From NCBI RefSeq assembly GCF_050633425.1, contig NZ_JBOEGM010000012.1:124001-188000 (forward strand): a stretch of 64,000 nt of DNA, in the 5' to 3' direction. The notes beneath the pieces are model-generated. The model had not been told where the DNA came from and did no database searches. It saw only the letters and a list, made by a program, of their open reading frames with translations. The position numbers and the translations under genes were made by a program. Position 1 is the stretch's first letter, and each line of letters starts with the position of its first letter. The stretch is from Pelagimonas sp050633425. Lineage in GTDB: Bacteria > Pseudomonadota > Alphaproteobacteria > Rhodobacterales > Rhodobacteraceae. Positions 1 to 7,680 of this stretch are shown here, in pieces.

Positions 1-160
1 GGACGGCTGGGCCGGGGATGCGCTTTATACCGGCCTCAAGGCGGTGAATGAGGACAAGGTCTTTTATGTGACCGCGCATAACTGGTCGCGTTTGCGGGGC
101 ATGTTGGCGGCTGAATTGACGGCGTCGGACCTTGTTTCGATCCTGAGCGCATCTGAATGA
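1..160 (+). CDS. Iron-siderophore ABC transporter substrate-binding protein, C-terminal end (partial)
   Basis: The open frame enters from the left edge, with its first complete codon at base 2, and ends at TGA 158-160, leaving 52 residues. It contains VFYVTAHNW followed by a helical tail, as at the end of FecB/FhuD-type periplasmic binding proteins. The stop overlaps the ATG of the following permease (ATGA), so it is the first visible gene of the iron transport operon. The assignment rests on position more than on the short fragment itself; the ligand cannot be read. Confidence 0.7.
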   Translation, partial: DGWAGDALYTGLKAVNEDKVFYVTAHNWSRLRGMLAAELTASDLVSILSASE

Positions 161-1161
161 TCAGCCCGTCACGGGAACAGGGGCGCGCCGCTGTTCCGAC
201 CGGCCTGTCCGCAGTGGTGCTTGTTATAGCGCTTGTTGTGGGCGGGCTTTTGTCGATGTCGACAGGCGGCAGATCGGACGTAGGATTTACGGATCTGTTT
301 GCGCATGATGACTTGGCCAGCATGGTGCTGATCGAGATCCGAGCCCCGCGCAGTATCGCGGCCGCCCTGCTGGGGGTAAACCTTGGGCTTGCGGGGTTGG
401 TGCTTCAGGCCATCACGCGCAACCCTTTGGCATCACCTGCGATTTTGGGCATCAACCAAGGCGCAGCACTTGGGCTGGCGCTGGCTTTTGTGCTGCCGGG
501 GCTGAGTGCGTTTCCCGACGTGATGGCGGTTGTTGGTGCCTTTCTGGCGGGCACTGCAAGTTTCGCCATTGCGGGTGGGTTTCAGGCGCGGATGGAACCG
601 ATGCGCCTGATGCTTGGCGGCATTGCCGTCGGTGCGTTTGCCTATGCGATGGTGCGTTTCACCTTTACGCTTGAGGATGACATCGCCCGCACGGTTGTGC
701 GTTGGGTTGTAGGTGATATCACCGATATTCGCTGGCCCGCGGCGCTGCGGCTGGCGGCAATTGCGGTGCCCGGAGTGATTGCTGCGATGGCCTTGGCGCA
801 TCGGTTGAACCTGATGGCTCTGGGCGAAGATCAGGCTCAGGGCCTTGGCGGCGATCCGCGCGTGACCTTGTTTCTAGGTGCGGTTTTGGCAGCGGGTTTG
901 ACCGGAATTTGCGTCACTGTGGCGGGGCCGATTGGCTTTGCCGGATTGATCGTACCCAATCTAGCACGTGCCTTGTTCACCGGGGACCACCGGGTTTTGG
1001 TGCCGATGACGGCGCTGATTGGCGCGGCGCTGATGTTGGTCGCTGACGGTTTGTCCAAAATCCTCACCGCCCCGATCGAGGCCCCCATTGGCGTCATCGT
1101 CGCTCTGATCGGGGCACCGTGGTTTTTGTGGCTAACGCTGCGCACAAGAGATTTGCCATGA
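157..1161 (+). CDS. FecCD-family iron-siderophore ABC permease
   Basis: A polytopic inner-membrane protein of 334 residues, the usual length for BtuC/FecCD permeases. The family signatures are present: RAPRSIAAALLGVNLGLAG near residue 67, NPLASPAILGINQGAALG near 95, and the C-terminal GPIGFAGLIVPNLAR that forms the ATPase-coupling region. It should form a heterodimeric channel with the next gene and import a ferric siderophore or heme-like ligand delivered by the binding protein upstream. Its start overlaps the upstream stop (ATGA) and its own TGA overlaps the next ATG, so translation is coupled through the operon. Confidence 0.93.
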   Translation: MISPSREQGRAAVPTGLSAVVLVIALVVGGLLSMSTGGRSDVGFTDLFAHDDLASMVLIEIRAPRSIAAALLGVNLGLAGLVLQAITRNPLASPAILGINQGAALGLALAFVLPGLSAFPDVMAVVGAFLAGTASFAIAGGFQARMEPMRLMLGGIAVGAFAYAMVRFTFTLEDDIARTVVRWVVGDITDIRWPAALRLAAIAVPGVIAAMALAHRLNLMALGEDQAQGLGGDPRVTLFLGAVLAAGLTGICVTVAGPIGFAGLIVPNLARALFTGDHRVLVPMTALIGAALMLVADGLSKILTAPIEAPIGVIVALIGAPWFLWLTLRTRDLP

Positions 1162-2183
1162 GACATACCCAACGCGTGACCACTGTTTTGATCCTGTTGC
1201 TGGTGGCCGTGAGCCTGGGGTTTGTTTGGAGCCTGGCCGCCGGGGCCGTTACCATTCCGGCGCAGGTGATTTTGAACACCTTGTTTGATCTCGACGGTTC
1301 CCAGCAAGGGTTTATCATCAACCGATCCCGCCTGCCGCGCAGCCTTTTGGCCATTGCGACCGGTGGGGCGTTGGCCCTGTCTGGAACAATCATCCAAGCC
1401 CTGCTGCGCAACCCACTGGCCAGCCCCAAGATCATCGGGATCAATTCGGGGGCTGCTTTTGCGGTCTTATTGATGTCGCTCCCCGGCACCGAGCTGGGGG
1501 CCCTGTTTGGTATCCAGCTTGAGCGCAACTGGCTGCCGCTGGTGGCGGCAACTGGCGGGTTGATAGCGGCCTTTGCGGTCTATGCCCTTGCCGAGCTGCG
1601 CTCGGTTTCTCCGACGCGCCTGATCCTGATTGGCATCGCCGTTGGCTTTACCGCCGATGCCGGGGTGGATTTCATACTTATCACCGCCGATACCTATGAT
1701 GTTTCGGCCCCCATGGTCTGGCTGACCGGGTCCCTGTGGGCGCGTGGCTGGCAGCATCTGTCGGATGTCTGGTTGGGCATTGGTGGGCTGGCTTTGCTGT
1801 GCCTGTTGATGTCGCATCGGCTTGATCTCATTCGGCTTGGGACGGCGCAGGCCACAAGCCTTGGGATGAATGTGCGCGCCGAACGCGCCGTGCTGATGGC
1901 ACTGGCGGCGATGCTGGCGGCACTGTCGGTCAGTCAGGTTGGGGTGATCGGGTTTATCGGCCTGATGAGCCCGCATATCGCCCGCCGTCTTGTCGGGGCA
2001 CATCACCGATCGGTGTTGCCTGTGGCCATGCTGACCGGGGCCTTGTTGGTGTTGATCGCCGATGCGGCGGGTCGGGCCATATTACCGCCCATCGAAGTGT
2101 CCGCCGGCGTTTTGACCGCAGCTATTGGCGCGCCGTTCTTCATTTACTTGCTACTCACAACTTCACAGGAGACCGGTGAATGA
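1158..2183 (+). CDS. FecCD-family iron-siderophore ABC permease (second subunit)
   Basis: The second permease of the pair, about 341 residues from ATG 1158. This start forms an ATGA overlap with the preceding stop and is preferred to an in-frame start 39 bases upstream that would lie within the previous gene. Signatures are RLPRSLLAIATGGALALSG, NPLASPKIIGINSGAAF and GVIGFIGLMSPHIARRLVG, the last being the EAA-like coupling segment. About nine to ten hydrophobic helices are apparent. It should pair with the upstream permease and the downstream ATPase as one importer. Substrate specificity is not readable. Confidence 0.93.
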   Translation: MRHTQRVTTVLILLLVAVSLGFVWSLAAGAVTIPAQVILNTLFDLDGSQQGFIINRSRLPRSLLAIATGGALALSGTIIQALLRNPLASPKIIGINSGAAFAVLLMSLPGTELGALFGIQLERNWLPLVAATGGLIAAFAVYALAELRSVSPTRLILIGIAVGFTADAGVDFILITADTYDVSAPMVWLTGSLWARGWQHLSDVWLGIGGLALLCLLMSHRLDLIRLGTAQATSLGMNVRAERAVLMALAAMLAALSVSQVGVIGFIGLMSPHIARRLVGAHHRSVLPVAMLTGALLVLIADAAGRAILPPIEVSAGVLTAAIGAPFFIYLLLTTSQETGE

Positions 2184-2959
2184 GCATTTCCATGACCGAT
2201 ATTCGATCAGGCTATGACCGGTTTCGCCTGAACGGGATCACTGCCGAAATTCAGCAAGGGAGTTTGACGGCTTTGATCGGCCCGAATGGCTGCGGCAAAT
2301 CAACCTTGTTAAAGACCATCGCCCGCCATCTGAACCCCGGTGGCGGGCGGGTCATGATCGCCGGGCGCGATATCGCCAGAATGCGCCCGCGCGACATCGC
2401 CAAGGTCATCGCCGTCATGCCACAACAGCCGATTGTGCCGGGCCAAATCACGGTTGATCGGCTGGTCGGGTATGGGCGCGCGCCCCATCAAAACTTTCTT
2501 GGTTTTGTCACGGCCAAGGATCGGCTGATGATTGACGCCGCGCTGGAGACCGTGGGCCTGAGAGAGCTACGCCATGACCCTGTGGCGAACCTATCCGGGG
2601 GGCAACGCCAGCGGGCGTTTATTGCCATGTGCATCGCCCAGGACACCCCGTATGTGCTGTTTGATGAGCCCACAAGCTTTCTCGACATTCGGTATCAATA
2701 CGACGTGCTTGAGTTGTTGAAGCAGTTGCAGCAAAGCGGAAAAACCGTCGTGGCCGTGTTACATGACATCGCACAGGCGGCGCGCTATGCCACGGATTTG
2801 CTTGTCTTGAAGGACAGCAATTTGGCCCATATCGGCAACCCGGCTGAGGTGGTCACTGCGGATATGGTGTCACAGGTGTATGATCTGAAAGCGCATGTTT
2901 ATCCCGACCCGGTAACCGGAACAAATGTCATCAGCCCCAAGACACGCATGGCGAATTAA
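2180..2959 (+). CDS. Iron-siderophore ABC transporter ATP-binding protein (FecE-like)
   Basis: A cytoplasmic ATPase of 259 residues that energises the two permeases above. Walker A is GPNGCGKST (about residue 34), the Q-loop is in VIAVMPQQP, the signature is LSGGQRQRAF, Walker B is YVLFDEPTSFLD, and the switch histidine is in LHD. The order and spacing match FecE/FepC/FhuC proteins. The start overlaps the permease stop (ATGA). It is the last gene of the operon; about 170 bases with repeated GGTCACCC elements follow before the convergent mch gene. Confidence 0.94.
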   Translation: MSISMTDIRSGYDRFRLNGITAEIQQGSLTALIGPNGCGKSTLLKTIARHLNPGGGRVMIAGRDIARMRPRDIAKVIAVMPQQPIVPGQITVDRLVGYGRAPHQNFLGFVTAKDRLMIDAALETVGLRELRHDPVANLSGGQRQRAFIAMCIAQDTPYVLFDEPTSFLDIRYQYDVLELLKQLQQSGKTVVAVLHDIAQAARYATDLLVLKDSNLAHIGNPAEVVTADMVSQVYDLKAHVYPDPVTGTNVISPKTRMAN

Positions 2960-3022
2960 CCGGGCCGATCACTCGGGGCCCAAACAGATTCCGGGGGCAC
3001 AAGCAGAGTGTCCCAACGCAAA

Positions 3023-3070
3023 ATGGTCACCCCATCGGTCACCCCAGCATCGTGCGGACAGGGTGACCAT
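3023..3070. repeat. GGTCACCC repeat cluster with 10-bp inverted repeat
   Basis: ATGGTCACCC (3023-3032) is matched by a perfect inverted copy GGGTGACCAT (3061-3070). A second direct copy of GGTCACCCC lies at 3037-3045. The downstream copy can pair with either upstream copy, giving two alternative hairpins in the 3' region of the iron operon. No run of T follows, so it is not a standard intrinsic terminator. It may be a transcript 3' structure or a protein site. Confidence 0.5.
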
Positions 3071-3131
3071 CGCCCATTGGTTTTGCATTAGTTTTGCCCA
3101 GTCTTAGTGGCGCAAACGGCCACAAGGGGCC

Positions 3132-4160
3132 TTAGATCGGCATCAAAGCCCAGTAATCGAGATCCAGCAACACTTCTTTGTTATACTTGCCCTCTTCATG
3201 GCGCAGCTCAAACGGAGCGCCACCGTTTGTCGCAACGAGACGCAGGCGAATGGCACCGACGCCGGGGGCAGAGGTGGGCTGTTTGTCGAGCACTTCGGAC
3301 CAGGCCTTAATCGTTTGACCCGCAAAGCAAGGGTTGGCATGGGCGCCACCATTGAGGCCAACAATCATCTGGGCATTGGCAAGTCCGTTAAACGACAGCG
3401 CACGCGCCATAGAGATGACATGCCCGCCATAAATCAGCCGGCCTTCGGGGCGGAAGGTCAGGTCGAAATGCACCTTGGCGGTGTTCTGCCAAAGGCGCGT
3501 GGCAATCATATGCTCGGCCTCTTCGATGGTCACACCGTCAACGTGATCAATGGTTTCGCCGATTTCATAGTCGCCCCAGCGATGCGGCTCCCCCGCGAGA
3601 TGGAAGTCATAGTTGGAGAAATCGAGCCCCTCGGGGATCGACAGGTCATCGACGCTCAGCACCTTTTTCAGATCAGGCACAACCGTTTCAGGCGCAGGCG
3701 CATCAACGTCGCGTTTGAGCACCATAACCCAACGTACATAATCCAGCACCGCGACACCCATCTGATTGACACCGCGGGTGCGGACCCAAACAACGCCAGT
3801 TTTGCCGTTGGAGTTTTGTTTGAGACCGATGACTTCGGAGACCGAGCGCAATGTGTCACCGGCAAAGACCGGTTGAAGCCAACGCCCTTCGGCATAGCCC
3901 AGATTGGCCACCGCATTGAGTGAGACATCTGGCACGGTCTTGCCAAACACAACGTGAAAGGCCGCGAGATCATCAAGCGGGCTTTCTTCGAGCCCACAAT
4001 CACGGGCGAACTCATCAGAGGAATAAAGCGCATGCCGAGCAGGATAGAGCGCGTGATATAGCGCGCGTTCCCCCTCGCCCACCGTGCGGGGCACAGCATG
4101 GGCAATGACCTGCCCGATTTTGTAGTCTTCGAAAAAGTGCCCCGAATTGGTCTTGGCCAT
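3132..4160 (-). CDS. mch: Mesaconyl-CoA hydratase (beta-methylmalyl-CoA dehydratase)
   Basis: A double hot-dog fold protein of 342 residues with two MaoC-like halves. The N-terminal half starts with FFEDYKIGQVIAHAVPRT and the C-terminal half has WGDYEIGETIDHVDGVTIEE. Length and layout match the Rhodobacter enzyme that interconverts mesaconyl-CoA and beta-methylmalyl-CoA in the ethylmalonyl-CoA pathway for acetyl-CoA assimilation. Its neighbours (DUF1737, NnrU, malyl-CoA thioesterase, then the TCA block) repeat the arrangement I recall from R. sphaeroides. The ATG at 4160 is chosen; a nearer upstream ATG is out of frame. The 5' side carries three tandem hairpin repeats. Confidence 0.88.
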   Translation of the reverse strand: MAKTNSGHFFEDYKIGQVIAHAVPRTVGEGERALYHALYPARHALYSSDEFARDCGLEESPLDDLAAFHVVFGKTVPDVSLNAVANLGYAEGRWLQPVFAGDTLRSVSEVIGLKQNSNGKTGVVWVRTRGVNQMGVAVLDYVRWVMVLKRDVDAPAPETVVPDLKKVLSVDDLSIPEGLDFSNYDFHLAGEPHRWGDYEIGETIDHVDGVTIEEAEHMIATRLWQNTAKVHFDLTFRPEGRLIYGGHVISMARALSFNGLANAQMIVGLNGGAHANPCFAGQTIKAWSEVLDKQPTSAPGVGAIRLRLVATNGGAPFELRHEEGKYNKEVLLDLDYWALMPI

Positions 4161-4183
4161 GGCTCATGCTCTCTCTTTGTGCT

Positions 4184-4280
4184 GCCCTACCGCTACGCTG
4201 CTTGAGGGATGGTATTACGCCCTACCGCGTTGCTACTTGAGGGCTGATTTATGCCCTACCGCGTTGCTACTTGAGGGCTG
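4184..4280. repeat. Three tandem hairpin-forming repeats (34-35 bp period)
   Basis: Units begin with GCCCTACC at 4184, 4219 and 4253. The second and third are identical over the core GCCCTACCGCGTTGCTACTT and its continuation GAGGGCTG; the first is degenerate. Each unit starts with GCCCT and ends with AGGGC, so each can fold as a small hairpin. The array lies in the 5' region of mch on the minus strand, between DUF1737 and mch. Confidence 0.85.
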
Positions 4281-4319
4281 GTGCGCCCCGCCGCACGTGT
4301 TGCAGCAGGGCAAAGGCGG

Positions 4320-4523
4320 CTAGTGCGCGCCCAGTTTCGTGTCGGGCGTATAGGTGCCCTCGACCTCTTTGATCACCGCCTGACCACATCGCATAACGCC
4401 ATTGCCTGCGTCGAAAGCATAGGTCGGATCGCCATGCAGCTCCCAGCCTTTGTTCAAGGCATCAGTCACTTTGTGGCAAAAGGCCGATGTATCGTCGGCG
4501 GTGAGAAGGCGGTAAAGTTTCAT
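4320..4523 (-). CDS. DUF1737 family small protein
   Basis: A soluble protein of 67 residues beginning MKLYRLL, containing the DUF1737-type pattern (aromatic, then WELHGDPTYAFD, then GQAVIKEVEG). I start at ATG 4523 rather than four codons upstream because MKLYRLL matches the usual family N-terminus. Function is unknown. It sits between nnrU-like and mch on the same strand, 12 bases after the NnrU stop, so it is probably co-transcribed with them. Confidence 0.75.
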   Translation of the reverse strand: MKLYRLLTADDTSAFCHKVTDALNKGWELHGDPTYAFDAGNGVMRCGQAVIKEVEGTYTPDTKLGAH

Positions 4524-4535
4524 GTCAGCGTCCAA

Positions 4536-5081
4536 TCAACCAAATGGAACCGGGCCAAGCAGCCCATGGATGTAACCGATGATAGCCAGCAAAAGCACCG
4601 AGATCGCAAGAAACATACCGTCTTTGGCAATTTTGCCCTTGGCCGGTGGTGTCCAAGCAGGTTCGGATTTGTTGATGATAGCCATCTCGGCAAGCGCCCA
4701 AGCCAGCAAGCCACCAAAGAGAACAAAGGAGGCAACATCACCATTGACCAGAATATGCGACGCGGCCCAAAGCGCGAAGCCAAATAGCATGGGGTGACGC
4801 ATTTTATAGAAAATCGCGCCCTTGGATGGCCCCGGGCTGGTGAAGTACAACGCAAAGATCATGATCAGGTTATTGATGCCAACGGTCGCCGGGTGGCGCC
4901 CCCAGAACACGGCCCCCTCCGCCATGCGATAACCCAGAACCATCAAAACAATAGACGCAACCAAAGCGAGGGCAATGATCCCCTTGCCTTTGTCTCCCAT
5001 CGCAGCCCGTTTTTCCGGCATAAGCCGCTTGAAGAAATGCGCGCCAGCCCACAAAGCGACGCCAAGAATCAGCAAAAGCAT
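4536..5081 (-). CDS. NnrU family membrane protein
   Basis: An integral membrane protein of about 181 residues with five to six hydrophobic helices. It has the NnrU hallmarks RHP around residue 95 (KMRHPMLFGFALWAASHIL) and a second histidine in the WGRHP segment. NnrU proteins were named from a nitric-oxide/nitrite reduction locus and are related to isoprenylcysteine methyltransferase-like membrane folds, but the biochemical role is not established. I prefer ATG 5081 (MLLLILG) with GGGGG just upstream; ATG 5093 is an alternative. The neighbours are ethylmalonyl-CoA pathway genes, not denitrification genes. Confidence 0.82.
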   Translation of the reverse strand: MLLLILGVALWAGAHFFKRLMPEKRAAMGDKGKGIIALALVASIVLMVLGYRMAEGAVFWGRHPATVGINNLIMIFALYFTSPGPSKGAIFYKMRHPMLFGFALWAASHILVNGDVASFVLFGGLLAWALAEMAIINKSEPAWTPPAKGKIAKDGMFLAISVLLLAIIGYIHGLLGPVPFG

Positions 5082-5117
5082 GGTTACCCCCATATGTTAA
5101 CCGGGTTCACATTTAGC

Positions 5118-5966
5118 TTATTGTGTTAGCGCTGCAATAGCCTCGGCCTTGGCAAGTGTCTTTTTCGCAGTTTCGACGTGCAGGTTCTCAACGATTTTAC
5201 CATCGACAACGGCCACACCTTGGCCTTCTGCTTCGGCGGCGGTAAAGGCATCAATCTGGCGCTGCGCGAGGTCGATTTCCGCATCCGACGGAGCAAAGGC
5301 CGTGTTGGCAACATCAACCTGTGCCGGATGGATCAAGGTTTTTCCATCCATCCCCATGTCGCGCCCCTGCTCGCATTCCAACAACAGACCATCGGCATCT
5401 TTGAAGGCATTATAGACGCCGTCGACGATGATACAGTCGGTGGCCTTGGCAGCGAGAAGGCACAGGCCGAGGCCCGGCATCATCGGCAAACGATCGGCCC
5501 GAAAGCGCGAATTCAGCTCTTTGGCGAGGTCATTGGTGCCCATAACCATGCCGACCATTTTCGGATGTGCCCCGATTTCGGCCGCCGCGAGCATGCCGCG
5601 CGGAGTCTCCATCATCGACCAAATCGGTTTGTCACACAGTTTGGCCAACGCATCGAGCTGTGCAGTGCTTTCAACCTTGGGGAGCAGAATGGCGTCGCAT
5701 TCCATCTCGTTGACAGCACGGGCATCGTCTTGGCCCCATTCGGTATCAAGGCCGTTGATCCGAACAATGCGGGTGCGATTGCCGTAGCTGGTCTCCAACG
5801 CGGTCTTGAGCGTGGCGCGGGCGGCGACCTTTTCACCGGGGGCAACCGCGTCTTCGAGGTCAAAGATGATCGCATCAATGGGCAGCGTGCGGGCCTTTTC
5901 CAACGCCCGCTCTTTTGAGCCTGGGATATAGAGAACGGAGCGGTAAGGGCGCGCGCGCAAGTCCAT
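5118..5966 (-). CDS. mcl2: (3S)-malyl-CoA thioesterase (CitE/HpcH aldolase family)
   Basis: A TIM-barrel protein of 282 residues of the CitE/malyl-CoA lyase family: RSVLYIPGS near the N-terminus, IIFDLEDAV (metal-binding acidic residues), RINGLDTEWG, ILLPKVES, METPRGMLAA and KTLIHPAQV. Malyl-CoA lyase Mcl1 is usually about 318 residues; this shorter form and its place beside mch and mdh fit Mcl2, which hydrolyses (3S)-malyl-CoA to malate and CoA after the lyase step. The ATG at 5966 with GGAGAG upstream is preferred; the frame stays open 185 codons upstream, but that part has no family similarity. A broader lyase activity cannot be excluded. Confidence 0.82.
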   Translation of the reverse strand: MDLRARPYRSVLYIPGSKERALEKARTLPIDAIIFDLEDAVAPGEKVAARATLKTALETSYGNRTRIVRINGLDTEWGQDDARAVNEMECDAILLPKVESTAQLDALAKLCDKPIWSMMETPRGMLAAAEIGAHPKMVGMVMGTNDLAKELNSRFRADRLPMMPGLGLCLLAAKATDCIIVDGVYNAFKDADGLLLECEQGRDMGMDGKTLIHPAQVDVANTAFAPSDAEIDLAQRQIDAFTAAEAEGQGVAVVDGKIVENLHVETAKKTLAKAEAIAALTQ

Positions 5967-6288
5967 GAGAATCTCTCCTAAAGGATGGTCGGGTAATTTT
6001 CTTGCGTGCAGATGGCCTGTTTTGGCGGAAATGTTCAAGGGAAAATGTGCCGCAGTGCAGAAAAGTGACGCGAAGAAGCGCCTCAGAGGCAGCAATTGCA
6101 TAACATTTGAAGCAACGCGCGCCCCGTTAACCTTTTTGAAGCGGCTGTTGGAGAAAGTTATCCAATGTCGAGAAAACCGGCATCGGCGGCTCCGCAATAG
6201 GACTGCCACCTTTGAAAGAGGGGACTTCAACCGGCATCGGGCAACGCCAAAGATGCGACTGCCCGGGGCCAAGCCGAAAGGTGAGACT
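5967..6288. other. Divergent intergenic region, 322 bases, no gene
   Basis: This lies between the divergent mcl2 and the small secreted-protein gene, so it should hold both promoters. An AT-richer stretch with TTGCATAACATTTGAAGCAA (6095-6114) has TTGC/GCAA ends that could be a weak inverted site. No convincing operator, terminator or small gene is visible. Confidence 0.5.
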
Positions 6289-6609
6289 ATGACGGAGAAA
6301 TTTGCAAAAGTAGCAATGCTGAGCGCAGGCATGGTTCTGGGTGCAGCAACATTGGTAGAAGCACAAGGCGCGCAAAACTGTGCCCCGCGTGACAAAGTCG
6401 TCGAACGATTGGCCGTTAAATACGGTGAAACCCGCCAAAGCATGGGTTTGGGCAGCAACAATGCCGTCATGGAAGTGTTCGCGTCACCGGATTCAGGCTC
6501 TTGGACCATCACTGTGACCATGGCGAACGGCGTAACCTGCCTTGTTGCCAGCGGCCAAGCCTTTGAAGAGCTTGCAGAAGCGCTTCCGCCTCTTGGCGAC
6601 CCTGCCTAA
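6289..6609 (+). CDS. Small secreted hypothetical protein
   Basis: A protein of 106 residues from ATG 6289, preceded by AAAGGTGAG as ribosome binding site. The N-terminus is a signal peptide (MTEKFAKVAMLSAGMVLGAA, predicted cut after VEA). The mature part has two cysteines (NCAPRD near residue 30 and VTCLVAS near 87), SGSWTITVTMANG, and ends ALPPLGDPA. The pattern resembles small exported alphaproteobacterial proteins of unknown function. It stands alone and converges on the TSUP gene. Confidence 0.72.
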   Translation: MTEKFAKVAMLSAGMVLGAATLVEAQGAQNCAPRDKVVERLAVKYGETRQSMGLGSNNAVMEVFASPDSGSWTITVTMANGVTCLVASGQAFEELAEALPPLGDPA

Positions 6610-6755
6610 GAAGCGCACCTTTCGGAAAGAGGGGCGCGGCCACGCGTCCTGCCCCACATTTCGAAATGCGCTATGGTACGGCCCCATGCCCAAACCCGCA
6701 CACGCCAAAATCCGCACACTAGGATCGGCATGTTAGGGTCCATACGTTAGGGTCC

Positions 6756-7511
6756 CTAAGTTAAGGCATCAAAAACCAGTTTGGTCCCGGTGATTGTCAG
6801 GGCCACATAGGTTATCCCAAAAAAGACCCGGTCCGAGACATAATCATGGGCCCGGATTCCGATCCAAGTGCCCAGAAGGGCAAATGGGATCAAGGCGATA
6901 TCCAGCAAAAGCGTCTCTCGGGTGAAGATCCCCATGCCAATGTAAAAGCCGGATTTAAAGAAGTTCACAGCCCAGAAAACCAGCACTGTGGTTGCTTGAT
7001 AAATGTTTTTGCTAAGCCCTTGCCCAAGCAGAAAAACGGCGGCCGCCGGACCGCCCGCATGGCTCACAAAGCTGGTGAACCCCATGACGACGCCAGAGAC
7101 CAAGCCGACTTTGGGGCCGAATCGCGCCTGACCAAGCTGGACGAGCCCATATTTGCGCGCCGCCTGCCAACCAACAAACAGAACGCAAACCAGCCCAATC
7201 ACCATTCGGATCATATCCGCATCGGCCCGCGAAAAGAACAGCGCGCCCAAAAGCGTGCCAGGAACGGCCCCAAGCATTAAAACACGGGCCGCCGGCCAAT
7301 CCCATTTGCGCCAATAGCTTGGCAAAGACGCAACATCGATCAGCATGAGCAACGGCAACATCAAGGCCATCGCGAGCGCTGGATCGATCAAAAGCGCCAG
7401 AATCGATGAGCTGGCAAAGGCGACACCAGAGCCAAATCCGCCCTTGGAGATGCCCGCAAAGACCACCGCCGGAATTGTGACTGCAAAAACCGACAAGCTA
7501 AAAAGCTCCAC
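6756..7511 (-). CDS. TSUP (TauE/SafE) family membrane permease
   Basis: An inner-membrane protein of 251 residues with about seven to eight hydrophobic helices and the family pattern GISKGGFGSG near the N-terminus plus GVVMGFTSFVSHAGGPAAAV in the middle. TSUP proteins are proposed exporters or importers of sulfite, sulfonate or related organic anions. It is not in the taurine cluster 19 kb away, so a sulfonate role is only possible. It is a single gene, convergent with the small secreted protein and divergent from mdh. Confidence 0.87.
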   Translation of the reverse strand: MELFSLSVFAVTIPAVVFAGISKGGFGSGVAFASSSILALLIDPALAMALMLPLLMLIDVASLPSYWRKWDWPAARVLMLGAVPGTLLGALFFSRADADMIRMVIGLVCVLFVGWQAARKYGLVQLGQARFGPKVGLVSGVVMGFTSFVSHAGGPAAAVFLLGQGLSKNIYQATTVLVFWAVNFFKSGFYIGMGIFTRETLLLDIALIPFALLGTWIGIRAHDYVSDRVFFGITYVALTITGTKLVFDALT

Positions 7512-7680
7512 CGATATCTCCTCTAACTTGCGCTTTTACAGGGGTTTATCGCTAAAATGCGACAGATAACAGCCTGCAATATCGGCCGCCGCGCGCACGC
7601 GCCGCAGCGCAGCACCCTTGCGCGGAGCCGCGTAAAGGCTTACCCACTCGGCAAAATTCACGTAGGACCGGAGATTTTCC

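Noticed and set aside
2960..3131. Fur-box or intrinsic terminator after the iron operon
   Set aside because: No A/T-rich Fur-like sequence and no T-run after the inverted repeat.
4184..4280. Possible mini CRISPR array
   Set aside because: Only three units, spacers of a few bases, and no cas genes; better described as tandem hairpins.
5967..6521. Upstream extension of the mcl2 reading frame by 185 codons
   Set aside because: The extension has no family similarity and a Shine-Dalgarno precedes ATG 5966; the extra frame is antisense to the 106-residue secreted protein gene.
6732..6759. Direct repeat GTTAGGGTCC twice and a TTAGGG/CCCTAA mini-hairpin
   Set aside because: Too short, and it overlaps the TSUP stop; no supportable function.
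6756..7511. TauE role in taurine metabolism for the TSUP permease
   Set aside because: It is 19 kb from tauABC-tpa and beside mdh; the family is too broad to assign sulfonate export.
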